NCBI GenBank assembly: GCA_964399475.1
Contig: CAYNRB010000208.1
Span: 1-5,671 of the forward strand
Direction of reading: 5' to 3'
Source of the DNA: QPIN01 sp964399475
GTDB lineage: Bacteria; Pseudomonadota; Gammaproteobacteria; Methylococcales; Methylomonadaceae
Length of the DNA stretch: 5,671 bases
The notes under the pieces are model-generated. The model was not told the DNA's origin, did no database searches, and saw only the letters and a list, made by a program, of their open reading frames with translations. Every line of letters begins with the position of its first letter. The first letter of the stretch is position 1. Of the stretch, positions 1 to 5,619 are shown one piece after another. Position numbers and translations under genes: made by a program.

Positions 1-289
1 TGAATGACTGGGATGCAATCTTCCGAGTGCTGGAATATCCGGCCTGGCCGTTGACCAACAATACCTCAGAACGAGGGTTACGTCATTGGGTAATGTTGCG
101 TCGAATTACACAAGAACCACGGAGTCGACAAGTCGACAAGGCAGTCAGGCATTGGCAATATTTACCAGCGTTTTCACAACTTGCTGTCTGCGCAACAGTT
201 CGCCATTATTGTACATTCGTGATGTGATAGTGTTACGTCGGCAGGGCAAAGATGTACCTGATTTGCCGCCAGTTCCTGTGAAAATTTAG
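1..289 (+). pseudogene. IS66-family transposase (TnpC), C-terminal fragment, frameshifted
   Basis: The gene encodes the DDE transposase of an IS66-type element and is cut by the window edge. From base 3 the frame reads NDWDAIFRVLEYP and then the IS66 core LTNNTSERGLRHWV. The Glu of the NNxSER motif is the third catalytic acidic residue in this family. At RSRQ (120-131) the frame is lost: the expected continuation QGSQALAIFTSVF is found two frames away from base 137. It runs on through IRDVIVLRRQGK and the typical C-terminal LPP to a TAG at 287-289. The cause is visible: AGTCGACA at 123-130 is repeated exactly at 131-138, and removing one copy restores RSRQGSQALA. The transposase is therefore inactive unless frameshifting rescues it. 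The family call is strong; the state of the upstream part is unknown. Confidence 0.85.
123..138. repeat. 8-bp perfect tandem duplication that frameshifts the transposase
   Basis: AGTCGACA occurs twice head to tail (123-130 and 131-138), and the next two bases (AG) continue the repeat. Deleting one unit restores the conserved IS66 reading frame, so this duplication is the frameshifting mutation. It could come from replication slippage or be the footprint of an insertion that left precisely apart from its target duplication; eight bases is the usual IS66 duplication length. Confidence 0.85.
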
Positions 290-318
290 ATTTTATATCT
301 AGGGGTGTGAACGGTTAC

Positions 319-1089
319 ACATTGGAAGGTACGTTTTTAGCGCGCGATGGTTTCACGGTGGCAGTAGGCGGCATGATTCGCACTTCCAGTTCAGAGTCGA
401 TGCAGAAAGTGCCTGTATTGGGAGATATTCCCTGGTTGGGCAAGTTATTTCGCCGCGAAGTCAGGTCGCAAAATAAAACCGAATTGGTATTGCTAATCAC
501 CCCTCATGTCTTTATGAATGAGGAACAAGGTGAGGCAGTAACACGCATGCGACTAGATGCGTTGAACCGGCATCCGAACGGACTGGATATTTATCTGGAT
601 GAACTCGAACACACTCGGCAGGGTAGTGAAAAAGGTCGTGCAATCAGTAAAGCAGTAAGTAGGGAATTGGCAAAAGCAGGTGCTGGTCTATCAGCTTTTG
701 ATCAAAACTATGTTGCATTAATTAAGGTGGCGGCTAGTCAATTAAGGATTCCTGAATATGATCGCAAGGCCGAAAATGGTGTAAGGCCAATCAGTTTTCC
801 ATACATCAGTACGGTGCAGTTGTTTGGCAATGATGCCGTTAGAACTATGCCGGTAGCGAGCTGGACAGATGGTTTTTATTTTGTAACGGCCTTGAAGGTT
901 AAAAATCTCAGTCGTAAAGCTCTGGTGCTAGATGAAAAAGACATCCAGGGTAGCTGGCTGGCGGCGGCTTTGGAAAAGACGGAATTGGCAGTCGCCAGTC
1001 AGGATGGCGATTACAGTTATTTGTATCTTATTTCACAAAGTCGTTTTGAAACAGCGATTATCAAGGATGAAATAAATGGGATGCGGTAA
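319..1089 (+). pseudogene. Secretin C-terminal fragment with DUF3438/TIGR03749-like tail, 5' part cut off by IS66
   Basis: Bases 319-~500 encode the end of a secretin domain (outer-membrane ring of type II/III secretion and related machines). The run LEGTFLARDGFTVAVGGMI is followed by KVPVLGDIPWLGKLFRR (about 406-456) and then KTELVLLITPHV, the canonical end of the secretin beta-domain. The start, the N-domains and the signal peptide are missing because the frame begins at the IS66 tip. A GTG at 307 lies inside the tip and has no properly spaced ribosome site, so it is unlikely to be a native start. A helical linker (~510-700) follows. The last ~120 residues (~710-1065) include VASWTDGFYFVTALKVKN and YLYLIS, a pattern I associate with DUF3438 proteins of integrating conjugative elements (TIGR03749, PFL_4704 family). 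The secretin call is firm; the tail is a recalled resemblance. The frame stays open to a TAA at 1087-1089 and overlaps the next gene by 14 nt. Confidence 0.75.
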
Positions 1090-1397
1090 GTGTGTGAACG
1101 TGTTAATTGTGATTGTTACATTACAATTGACTGGGTGCTCGACAATTTCTGCTATTATAACAGGTTCTGAATCGGGAACAGCTTCGTCATCTGAATTGCA
1201 AATGGTCATCTTTCAAGGTCAGAAGCCATTGCAAAGAATTTCTGTGGAGACTGATAATATTGCTGTAAACAAATAGTATCAAGGTGATTCCTGTTGTTTC
1301 AAAAGACATCAATGTGCCAAATATGCGATTACATATTTTTTCAGAGCCGCCTTCGGATATTTATTCTAAAGAGCATTTAAAGCCGAGAATTCAATGA
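1076..1397 (+). pseudogene. Small lipoprotein, probably frameshifted
   Basis: The ATG at 1076 is preceded by AAGGA (1063-1067) at good spacing, which favours it over the GTG at 1094. The product starts with a short lysine-containing head and a hydrophobic stretch VNVLIVIVTLQ. The lipobox LTGC follows, so it would be lipidated on that Cys and anchored in a membrane on the periplasmic side. The frame stops at 1274-1276 after VETDNIAVNK. Shifting by one base near AACAAATAG (1269-1276) gives an open continuation NSIKVIPVVSKDINVPNMR that ends at a TGA at 1395-1397, for a restored length of about 106 residues. I infer a one-base insertion in the A-run. The family is not recognised. Its 14-nt overlap with the secretin/DUF3438-like gene suggests a shared secretion or conjugation operon, where small lipoproteins are common. 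The alternative is a genuine 66-residue protein followed by chance open sequence. Confidence 0.55.
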
Positions 1398-1420
1398 TTG
1401 CCGATGAGAGGCTCTTAGCT

Positions 1421-1436
1421 ATACTTAGCGCGGTCA
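1421..1436 (+). repeat. Left terminal inverted repeat of the candidate MITE
   Basis: ATACTTAGCGCGGTCA pairs with 1604-1619 at 15 of 16 positions; the only mismatch is A1427 against G1613. The GC-rich core GCGCGGTCA is a perfect 9-bp match 167 bp away from its partner. Confidence 0.65.
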
Positions 1437-1515
1437 GAGATGCGGATTTCTATTGGTCGTATTGCCTGCATGGATGTAGTTAAGGGGCGTGATCGGGGCT
1501 TTGTCGCTATACTGC

Positions 1516-1589
1516 CTTGCTGAAATGATTGCTTAGCTTGCTATGCGCCCATTTCAGCGCCTTGCTATCGAAAATAATCAACTTGCTAT
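1516..1589 (+). repeat. Direct repeats of CTTGCTAT at about two helical turns
   Basis: CTTGCTAT occurs exactly at 1537-1544, 1561-1568 and 1582-1589, and a weaker copy CTTGCTGA is at 1516-1523. Start-to-start distances are 21, 24 and 21 bp, which places the copies on nearly the same face of the helix. They may be protein-binding sites (subterminal transposase sites of the element, or an activator array upstream of the iron operon). No known regulator consensus was recognised. Confidence 0.55.
1519..1558. repeat. 9-bp inverted repeat (hairpin) inside the candidate MITE
   Basis: GCTGAAATG (1519-1527) and CATTTCAGC (1550-1558) are perfectly complementary with a 22-nt loop, which contains one of the CTTGCTAT copies. 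There is no T-run after the right arm, so it is not a typical intrinsic terminator. Confidence 0.6.
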
Positions 1590-1592
1590 AAA
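1562..1592 (+). promoter_or_regulatory. Possible sigma70-type promoter for the iron operon
   Basis: TATAAA (1587-1592), preceded by a TGC, is a five-of-six match to a -10 box. TTGCTA (1562-1567) could be the -35, but the spacer of 19 bp is longer than ideal. Start of transcription would fall near 1600, about 57 nt before the ATG. Both boxes overlap CTTGCTAT repeats and lie inside the candidate MITE. I could not find a convincing Fur box, although iron regulation would be expected for this operon. Confidence 0.3.
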
Positions 1593-1603
1593 TTACACAT
1601 CCG

Positions 1604-1619
1604 TGACCGCGCGAAGTAT
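1604..1619 (-). repeat. Right terminal inverted repeat of the candidate MITE
   Basis: TGACCGCGCGAAGTAT is the partner of 1421-1436. It ends 37 nt before the ATG of the binding-protein gene, so native upstream sequence of the iron operon begins, at the latest, at 1620. Confidence 0.65.
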
Positions 1620-1656
1620 GTTAAATTTTTAATCAACAAATTATGAGGCAATACCC

Positions 1657-2679
1657 ATGTTAAAAGCAAACTGGAAACAATTATTACTCTTTATTTTATT
1701 GGTGTTGGTAGCTCCAGTTTTCGCTGTAGATGAAGTGAATCTCTATTCGGCGCGTAAGGAAGCATTAATTAAACCGTTACTGGATCGTTTTAGTGCAGAA
1801 ACAGGCATCAAGGTCAATCTGGTGACAGGTAAGGCTGACGCATTGATTCAACGATTACGGAGTGAAGGACACAACACCCCCGCAGACCTGCTGATTACCA
1901 CTGATGTTGGCCGCTTGCATCGGGCGAAAGCGATGGGATTATTGCAAAGTATTCAGTCAGACCTGCTAAGCCAGGCAATCCCAGGCGTGTATCGAGATCC
2001 TGGCAATATGTGGTTTGGTTTGTCACTGCGGGCTCGAACTCTGGTTTATAGTCATTCCAGAGTGAAGCCCGATGAACTGTCCAGCTATGAAGATTTGACC
2101 AATGCTCGCTGGAAAAACCGCATTTGCATACGTTCATCTGACAATATCTACAATCAATCGCTACTGGCTTCCATGATTGTGGCTGTTGGGGAAGAACTGA
2201 CCCAGCGTTGGGCAAACGGTTTGGTCAGTAATTTTGCCAGACCGCCAAGAGGTGGTGATCGGGATCAGATTAAGGCGGTAGCAGCGGGACAATGTGATAT
2301 TGCCATCATTAATACCTATTACCTGGGTAATATGATCCATGCTGTTGATGCGGTACAAAGACAAGCAGCGGCAGAAGTGAAAGTATTCTGGCCTAACCAG
2401 AATGGCAGAGGCGTTCATGTTAATGTCAGTGGTGCTGGCGTAACTGCTCATGCGAAAAATCGTAAAAATGCGATTCGACTACTCGAATTTATGAGTACTG
2501 TTGAATCTCAGCAGTGGTATGCACAAGTCAATTATGAATACCCTGTTCAGTCGGATGTCGAGATTAGCGAAACCTTGAAACAATTTGGTTTATTCAAGCC
2601 AGATTCAATCAATCTGTCATTGTTAGGTGAGAAGAATGCACAAGCGGTGATGATAATGGATCGAGCAGGCTGGCAATAA
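1657..2679 (+). CDS. fbpA: Periplasmic Fe(III)-binding protein of an iron ABC transporter (FbpA/FutA family)
   Basis: This 340-residue protein should bind ferric iron in the periplasm and hand it to the permease encoded next. Residues 1-23 form a signal peptide: Lys at 3 and 7, a hydrophobic core LLLFILLVLVAPVF, and an Ala-Val cut before DEVNLYSARK. There is no lipobox, so the product is soluble. The fold is the type 2 periplasmic binding protein of the AfuA/FbpA group. Likely metal ligands are the Tyr pair at 221-222 in NTYYLG, the hallmark of this family, with Y30 in NLYSARK and Y131 in LVYS as further candidates. The length is normal and no break is seen. The ATG at 1657 is supported by TGAGG (1644-1648), eight bases upstream. 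The gene leads a three-gene operon, and the permease starts 21 nt after its stop. The ligand is inferred from family and context; a related oxyanion or other metal ligand cannot be excluded. Confidence 0.92.
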   Translation: MLKANWKQLLLFILLVLVAPVFAVDEVNLYSARKEALIKPLLDRFSAETGIKVNLVTGKADALIQRLRSEGHNTPADLLITTDVGRLHRAKAMGLLQSIQSDLLSQAIPGVYRDPGNMWFGLSLRARTLVYSHSRVKPDELSSYEDLTNARWKNRICIRSSDNIYNQSLLASMIVAVGEELTQRWANGLVSNFARPPRGGDRDQIKAVAAGQCDIAIINTYYLGNMIHAVDAVQRQAAAEVKVFWPNQNGRGVHVNVSGAGVTAHAKNRKNAIRLLEFMSTVESQQWYAQVNYEYPVQSDVEISETLKQFGLFKPDSINLSLLGEKNAQAVMIMDRAGWQ

Positions 2680-2700
2680 ACTGATTTGGTAAAGTTTTTT

Positions 2701-4332
2701 ATGCCTCAAATTAATGCCTGGTCACTTGGCATCCTATTGGTTGCGATCCTTATATCAGTACCTGTAATGGTGGTGTTGAGTTCTTTATTTTTTTCTTATG
2801 GTTCAGTTTGGGTGCACCTGACTGAAACTGTATTATTTGAATATAGCCTTCATTCATTATTGCTTATGTTAGGTGTGGGATGTGGATCTTTACTACTGGG
2901 CTGTGGATGTGCCTGGATTATCGCTTTTTATCGTTTTCCAGGCTGTACTTTTTTCCAGTGGGCATTGACTCTACCCTTGGCAATGCCCGCTTATATCATT
3001 GCTTATACCTATTCAGGGATTCTGGATTTTTTTGGTCCGGTGCAAAGCGTCTTGCGGGAATGGATGGGCTGGGGCTATGGAGATTACTGGTTTCCCGAGA
3101 TACATTCATTAACCGGTGCGGCTATTATGCTATCTCTGGTGCTTTACCCCTATATTTATCTATTAGTACGTTCAGCATTTTTGGAGCAATCTACTGCCGT
3201 TCGAGAAGCTTGCCGTATCCTGGGCGTAGGTCGCTGGAAAAGTTTTTTTCTGGTGACACTGCCGATGGTTCGTCCCGCAATTATTGCTGGCCTATCTCTG
3301 GTGTTGATGGAAACCTTGGCAGACTACGGTACAGTAAAATATTTTGGTGTCACAACAATGACTACAGGTATTTTTCGCACCTGGTTCGGCTTAGGTGATA
3401 CTGTTGCAGCTGCACAATTATCAGCATTGTTATTGCTGGTTGTTTGGTTTCTGCTTGTGATTGAAGGTCGGTCTCGACTTAAAGTTCGCTATTATGGTGA
3501 GGGCTTGATGACTGGCAACTCAGTTCCGGTTCAATTGTCTGGTTGGCGAGCGATTACAGCCTTTATAATGTGTTGTTTTCCGTTAGTGTTTGGTTTTCTT
3601 ATCCCTGCGAGTCAGCTTGTTTTTTGGGCGTGGAAAACTGCGCCAACCATGGTTAATCGAGAATTTATAACATTGCTCTTTAACAGTTTTGGACTGGCTG
3701 TATTGACCGCATTTTTGGCTCTTTTATTTGCCTTGTTTATGACTTATGGAAAACGTTTGTATCCCAAACCTGTGGTCATCATGTTGGTTAGGTTAGCGGC
3801 TATGGGATACGCTATTCCAGGTGCTGTCATCGCTGTGGGCTTGATGTTACCATTCGGCTGGTTGGACAACAGCCTGGATCAGTGGATGAGCCATTATTGG
3901 GGTGTTTCTACCGGTTTGCTTTTATCTGGCACTCTATTTATTCTGGTATTTGCTTATTTAGTACGTTTTTTAGCGGTTGCCATTAACACTTGTGATGCGG
4001 GATTGGGAACAATAAGTCCACAAATCGATGATGCAGCACGATCTTTGGGTCATCGACCCGCAACAATTTTGCGGCGTATTCATATTCCCCTTATGGCGCG
4101 TACTTTATTTGCCTGTTTACTGCTGGTATTTGTCGATGTATTAAAAGAGCTACCTGCAACCCTGGTATTACGTCCATTTAATTTTAATACCCTAGCTGTT
4201 CGAGCCTTCGAGCTGGCCTCTGATGAGCGTTTAGCTGATTCATCCACAGCAGCATTAGCAATTGTCCTGGTGGGTCTCGTACCGGTAATTTTCTTGAACA
4301 AAGTAATTTCATCCAATAGCGAGAAGTCATAG
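2701..4332 (+). CDS. fbpB: Iron(III) ABC transporter permease, fused two-domain type (FbpB family)
   Basis: This is the inner-membrane channel of the importer. About 12 hydrophobic segments form two homologous halves, so one chain does the work of a permease pair, as usual for FbpB/HitB/SfuB proteins. Each half has the cytoplasmic EAA loop that docks the ATPase: EACRILGVGRWKSFFLVTLP from about residue 169, and DAARSLGHRPATILRRIHIP from about residue 444. The second is followed by the family-typical KELPATLVLRPFNFNTLAVR and ELASDERL. With the ATG at 2701 the product has 543 residues. A TTG at 2686 would add five, but it has no ribosome site and lies seven bases after the upstream stop; the ATG has only a weak GGTAAAG (2688-2694). 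The 3' end overlaps the ATPase start by one base (TAGTG), which suggests translational coupling. No damage is seen. Confidence 0.94.
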   Translation: MPQINAWSLGILLVAILISVPVMVVLSSLFFSYGSVWVHLTETVLFEYSLHSLLLMLGVGCGSLLLGCGCAWIIAFYRFPGCTFFQWALTLPLAMPAYIIAYTYSGILDFFGPVQSVLREWMGWGYGDYWFPEIHSLTGAAIMLSLVLYPYIYLLVRSAFLEQSTAVREACRILGVGRWKSFFLVTLPMVRPAIIAGLSLVLMETLADYGTVKYFGVTTMTTGIFRTWFGLGDTVAAAQLSALLLLVVWFLLVIEGRSRLKVRYYGEGLMTGNSVPVQLSGWRAITAFIMCCFPLVFGFLIPASQLVFWAWKTAPTMVNREFITLLFNSFGLAVLTAFLALLFALFMTYGKRLYPKPVVIMLVRLAAMGYAIPGAVIAVGLMLPFGWLDNSLDQWMSHYWGVSTGLLLSGTLFILVFAYLVRFLAVAINTCDAGLGTISPQIDDAARSLGHRPATILRRIHIPLMARTLFACLLLVFVDVLKELPATLVLRPFNFNTLAVRAFELASDERLADSSTAALAIVLVGLVPVIFLNKVISSNSEKS

Positions 4333-5369
4333 TGGTACATCTTCAGTTAAATAATATTGCGGTCAATTTTGGAAAAATTAGAGCGGTTGATCAGGTTTCA
4401 TTAAAATTAGAACCTGGACAGATAGGCTGTTTACTGGGAGCTAGTGGTTCTGGTAAGAGTACCTTATTACGAGCGTTGGCAGGGTTTCAAGGTTTGAATG
4501 CAGGTGAAATTCTATTGCATGGTGAATGCATGAGTCGGCCAGGATGGCATGTTGCCCCTGAAAAACGCCGAATTGGGATGATATTTCAAGGGCTTGCACT
4601 GTTTCCTCATTTGTCGGTTAAGGATAATATTGTTTTTGGCATGCAGGGAAAATCTGCGCATGAGAAGTCTTTAAAGTGTCAGGAGCTTCTTATGTTAACG
4701 GGTCTCGATGGTTTGTCAGCACGGTTTCCTCATCAGCTATCGGGAGGGCAGCAGCAGCGCGTGGCAATAGCGCGTGCTTTGGCACCTGATCCAGAAATAC
4801 TGCTGATGGATGAACCTTTTTCCAGTCTGGACAGCGGATTAAGAGAGCAATTAGCTGGAGAGATTTATACGATATTAAAACAGGCCAGGATTACTACATT
4901 GCTAGTGACTCATGACCAGATGGAGGCTTTTGCGATGTCTGATATCATTGGTGTTATGGCATCTGGAAAATTGATGCAATGGGATAGTGCCTATAATCTC
5001 TATCACAAGCCGGCGACCCGCTGCGTTGCCCGCTTTGTAGGTCAGGGTATTTTGTTGCCTGGCGTACGGAACGGAACCGACCGTATAGAGACGGAAATTG
5101 GCGATGTCATGGGGCAGAGCGGCGGAAAATCAACCGGTCTGGTTGAGGTGCTGATCCGGCCGAATGATGTCATTCTCGATGATGCTAGCACCACGCGAGC
5201 AGAAGTTTGTCAGCGAATTTTTCGGGGACGCGACTATCTCTATACGCTAAAACTGCCGAGTGGCCGCAAGCTCTTATGTTTGGTGTCATCACAGCATATA
5301 CATGACATTGAAGAAAAGATTGGTATCCGGCTTAATACCAGGGTGATGCCTGTTTTTACCTCAACTTAG
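4332..5369 (+). CDS. fbpC: Iron(III) ABC transporter ATP-binding protein (FbpC family)
   Basis: This 345-residue ATPase powers the importer from the cytoplasmic face. All functional motifs are present: Walker A GASGSGKST (36-44), the Q-loop in IFQGLALFPHL, the ABC signature LSGGQQQR (136-143), Walker B ILLMDEP with D160 and E161, the D-loop SSLD, and the switch His194 in VTHD. After ARFVGQGILLPG comes a C-terminal OB/TOBE-type domain (about 235-345) with IRPNDVI, FRGRDYLYTLKLPSGRK and IGIRL. This tail is typical of ferric-iron FbpC proteins rather than sugar or sulfate importers. The start is GTG at 4332, overlapping the permease stop by one base, with GAGAAG (4321-4326) five bases upstream. 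The length is normal for the family. A GTG start plus overlap fits coupled translation and matched subunit amounts. Confidence 0.94.
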   Translation: MVHLQLNNIAVNFGKIRAVDQVSLKLEPGQIGCLLGASGSGKSTLLRALAGFQGLNAGEILLHGECMSRPGWHVAPEKRRIGMIFQGLALFPHLSVKDNIVFGMQGKSAHEKSLKCQELLMLTGLDGLSARFPHQLSGGQQQRVAIARALAPDPEILLMDEPFSSLDSGLREQLAGEIYTILKQARITTLLVTHDQMEAFAMSDIIGVMASGKLMQWDSAYNLYHKPATRCVARFVGQGILLPGVRNGTDRIETEIGDVMGQSGGKSTGLVEVLIRPNDVILDDASTTRAEVCQRIFRGRDYLYTLKLPSGRKLLCLVSSQHIHDIEEKIGIRLNTRVMPVFTST

Positions 5370-5389
5370 TGAGCGTAACAAAAAACAGG
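5349..5389. repeat. 9-bp inverted repeat spanning the fbpC stop codon
   Basis: CCTGTTTTT (5349-5357) and AAAAACAGG (5381-5389) are perfectly complementary with a 23-nt loop that contains the stop codon. It may stabilise the message 3' end or belong to the terminator region. The right arm is not followed by a T-run, so it is not by itself a standard terminator. Confidence 0.45.
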
Positions 5390-5401
5390 TCGTTGTCTGT
5401 G

Positions 5402-5450
5402 AAAAAAAATGAATGACAAACTCCATTTTTTTTGTGCCCAGCCTGGGTGC
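5402..5450. terminator. Possible bidirectional terminator between convergent genes
   Basis: A8TG (5402-5411) and CAT8 (5424-5433) form a perfect 10-bp inverted repeat with a 12-nt loop, giving T-runs on both strands between convergent reading frames. The stem has almost no GC, so it is weak as an intrinsic terminator. A second small hairpin, GTGCCCA/TGGGTGC with a GCC loop (5434-5450; seven pairs including two wobbles), lies just beyond and is followed by the T-poor TTATTC. The position suits termination of fbpC transcripts; the structure is not ideal. Confidence 0.4.
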
Positions 5451-5454
5451 TTAT

Positions 5455-5619
5455 TCATCGCTCAAGGATACTTTCGTCCTTATATTTCAATAACGGTGCC
5501 AGAAAGAATTCAATCAGTTTTCGCTGACCGGTTTTGATTTCCACGCTGACAGCCATGCCAGGGCTGAGTTTGACTAGTTTTCCTTCCACCTGCATCACGG
5601 ATTGTTTAAGGCTGGCACG
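5455..5619 (-). pseudogene. HlyD-family type I secretion adaptor, C-terminal remnant
   Basis: On the minus strand the frame reads RASLKQSVMQVEGK, LSPGMAVSVEIKTGQRK and LLKYKDESILER before a TGA (complement of 5455-5457). This is the conserved C-terminus of HlyD-type periplasmic adaptor proteins, which link an inner-membrane ABC exporter to a TolC-like outer-membrane channel. About 54 codons remain of a protein that normally has 400-480. Just upstream of R (codon at 5617-5619) the resemblance ends, and an in-frame TAG (complement of 5632-5634) closes the frame. An internal ATG at 5593-5595 could give at most 46 residues with no adaptor function. The gene converges on the iron operon and no partner exporter is in the window. 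The family call is confident; the cause of truncation is inferred. Confidence 0.8.

Larger units (their letters stand above)
1..318 (+). mobile_element. 3' end of an IS66-family insertion sequence
   Basis: The segment holds the C-terminal part of an IS66-type transposase (stop at 287-289) followed by 29 nt that end in GGGGTGTGAACGGTTAC (302-318). Read inward from the other strand this tip is GTAACCGTTCACACCCC, in keeping with the GTAA-starting terminal repeats known for IS66 elements. Immediately after 318 the sequence becomes secretin coding sequence, so 318 is the best estimate of the right end. The left end, the accessory genes tnpA/tnpB and the other target-site copy lie outside the window. 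IS66 elements usually make 8-bp target duplications; the copy here would be bases 319-326. The end assignment is from recall and not from alignment. Confidence 0.7.
1421..1619. mobile_element. Candidate miniature inverted-repeat element (MITE-like), ~199 bp
   Basis: The ends are ATACTTAGCGCGGTCA (1421-1436) and TGACCGCGCGAAGTAT (1604-1619). As inverted repeats they match at 15 of 16 positions, and a looser match continues inward (GATG and ATTT blocks, to about 1449 and 1591). The interior has no credible gene; the longest frame I followed (ATG at 1440, 27 codons) resembles nothing I know. It does contain a 9-bp hairpin and several CTTGCTAT repeats concentrated in the right half, like subterminal binding sites of a transposase. 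No clear target duplication flanks it (left TTAGCT, right GTTAAA; at most AT if the ends are trimmed by two bases). The element sits between a decayed gene and the iron operon. A structured regulatory region is the alternative. Confidence 0.5.

Noticed and set aside
307..318. GTG at 307 as the true start of the secretin gene
   Set aside because: It lies within the inferred IS66 tip, and the AGGGG in front is only one base away. The protein would begin in the middle of the secretin domain with no signal peptide.
1440..1523. Short open frame (ATG at 1440, 27 codons) inside the candidate MITE
   Set aside because: No ribosome site, no recognisable protein pattern, and it lies within the inverted-repeat element.
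1516..1589. CRISPR array
   Set aside because: The repeated unit is only 8 bp with 13-16 bp between copies; CRISPR repeats are over 20 bp with longer spacers, and no cas gene is present.
1570..1650. Fur box upstream of the iron operon
   Set aside because: The best stretch I compared (around 1569-1587) matches the 19-bp consensus at only about 11 positions, which AT-rich sequence can reach by chance.
1895..2451. Minus-strand open frames inside the binding-protein gene
   Set aside because: Antisense shadows without family resemblance; the plus-strand gene is well supported across the same bases.
2880..3398. 172-codon open frame overlapping the permease gene
   Set aside because: It is a second-frame shadow of the permease, whose frame has the membrane segments and EAA loops.
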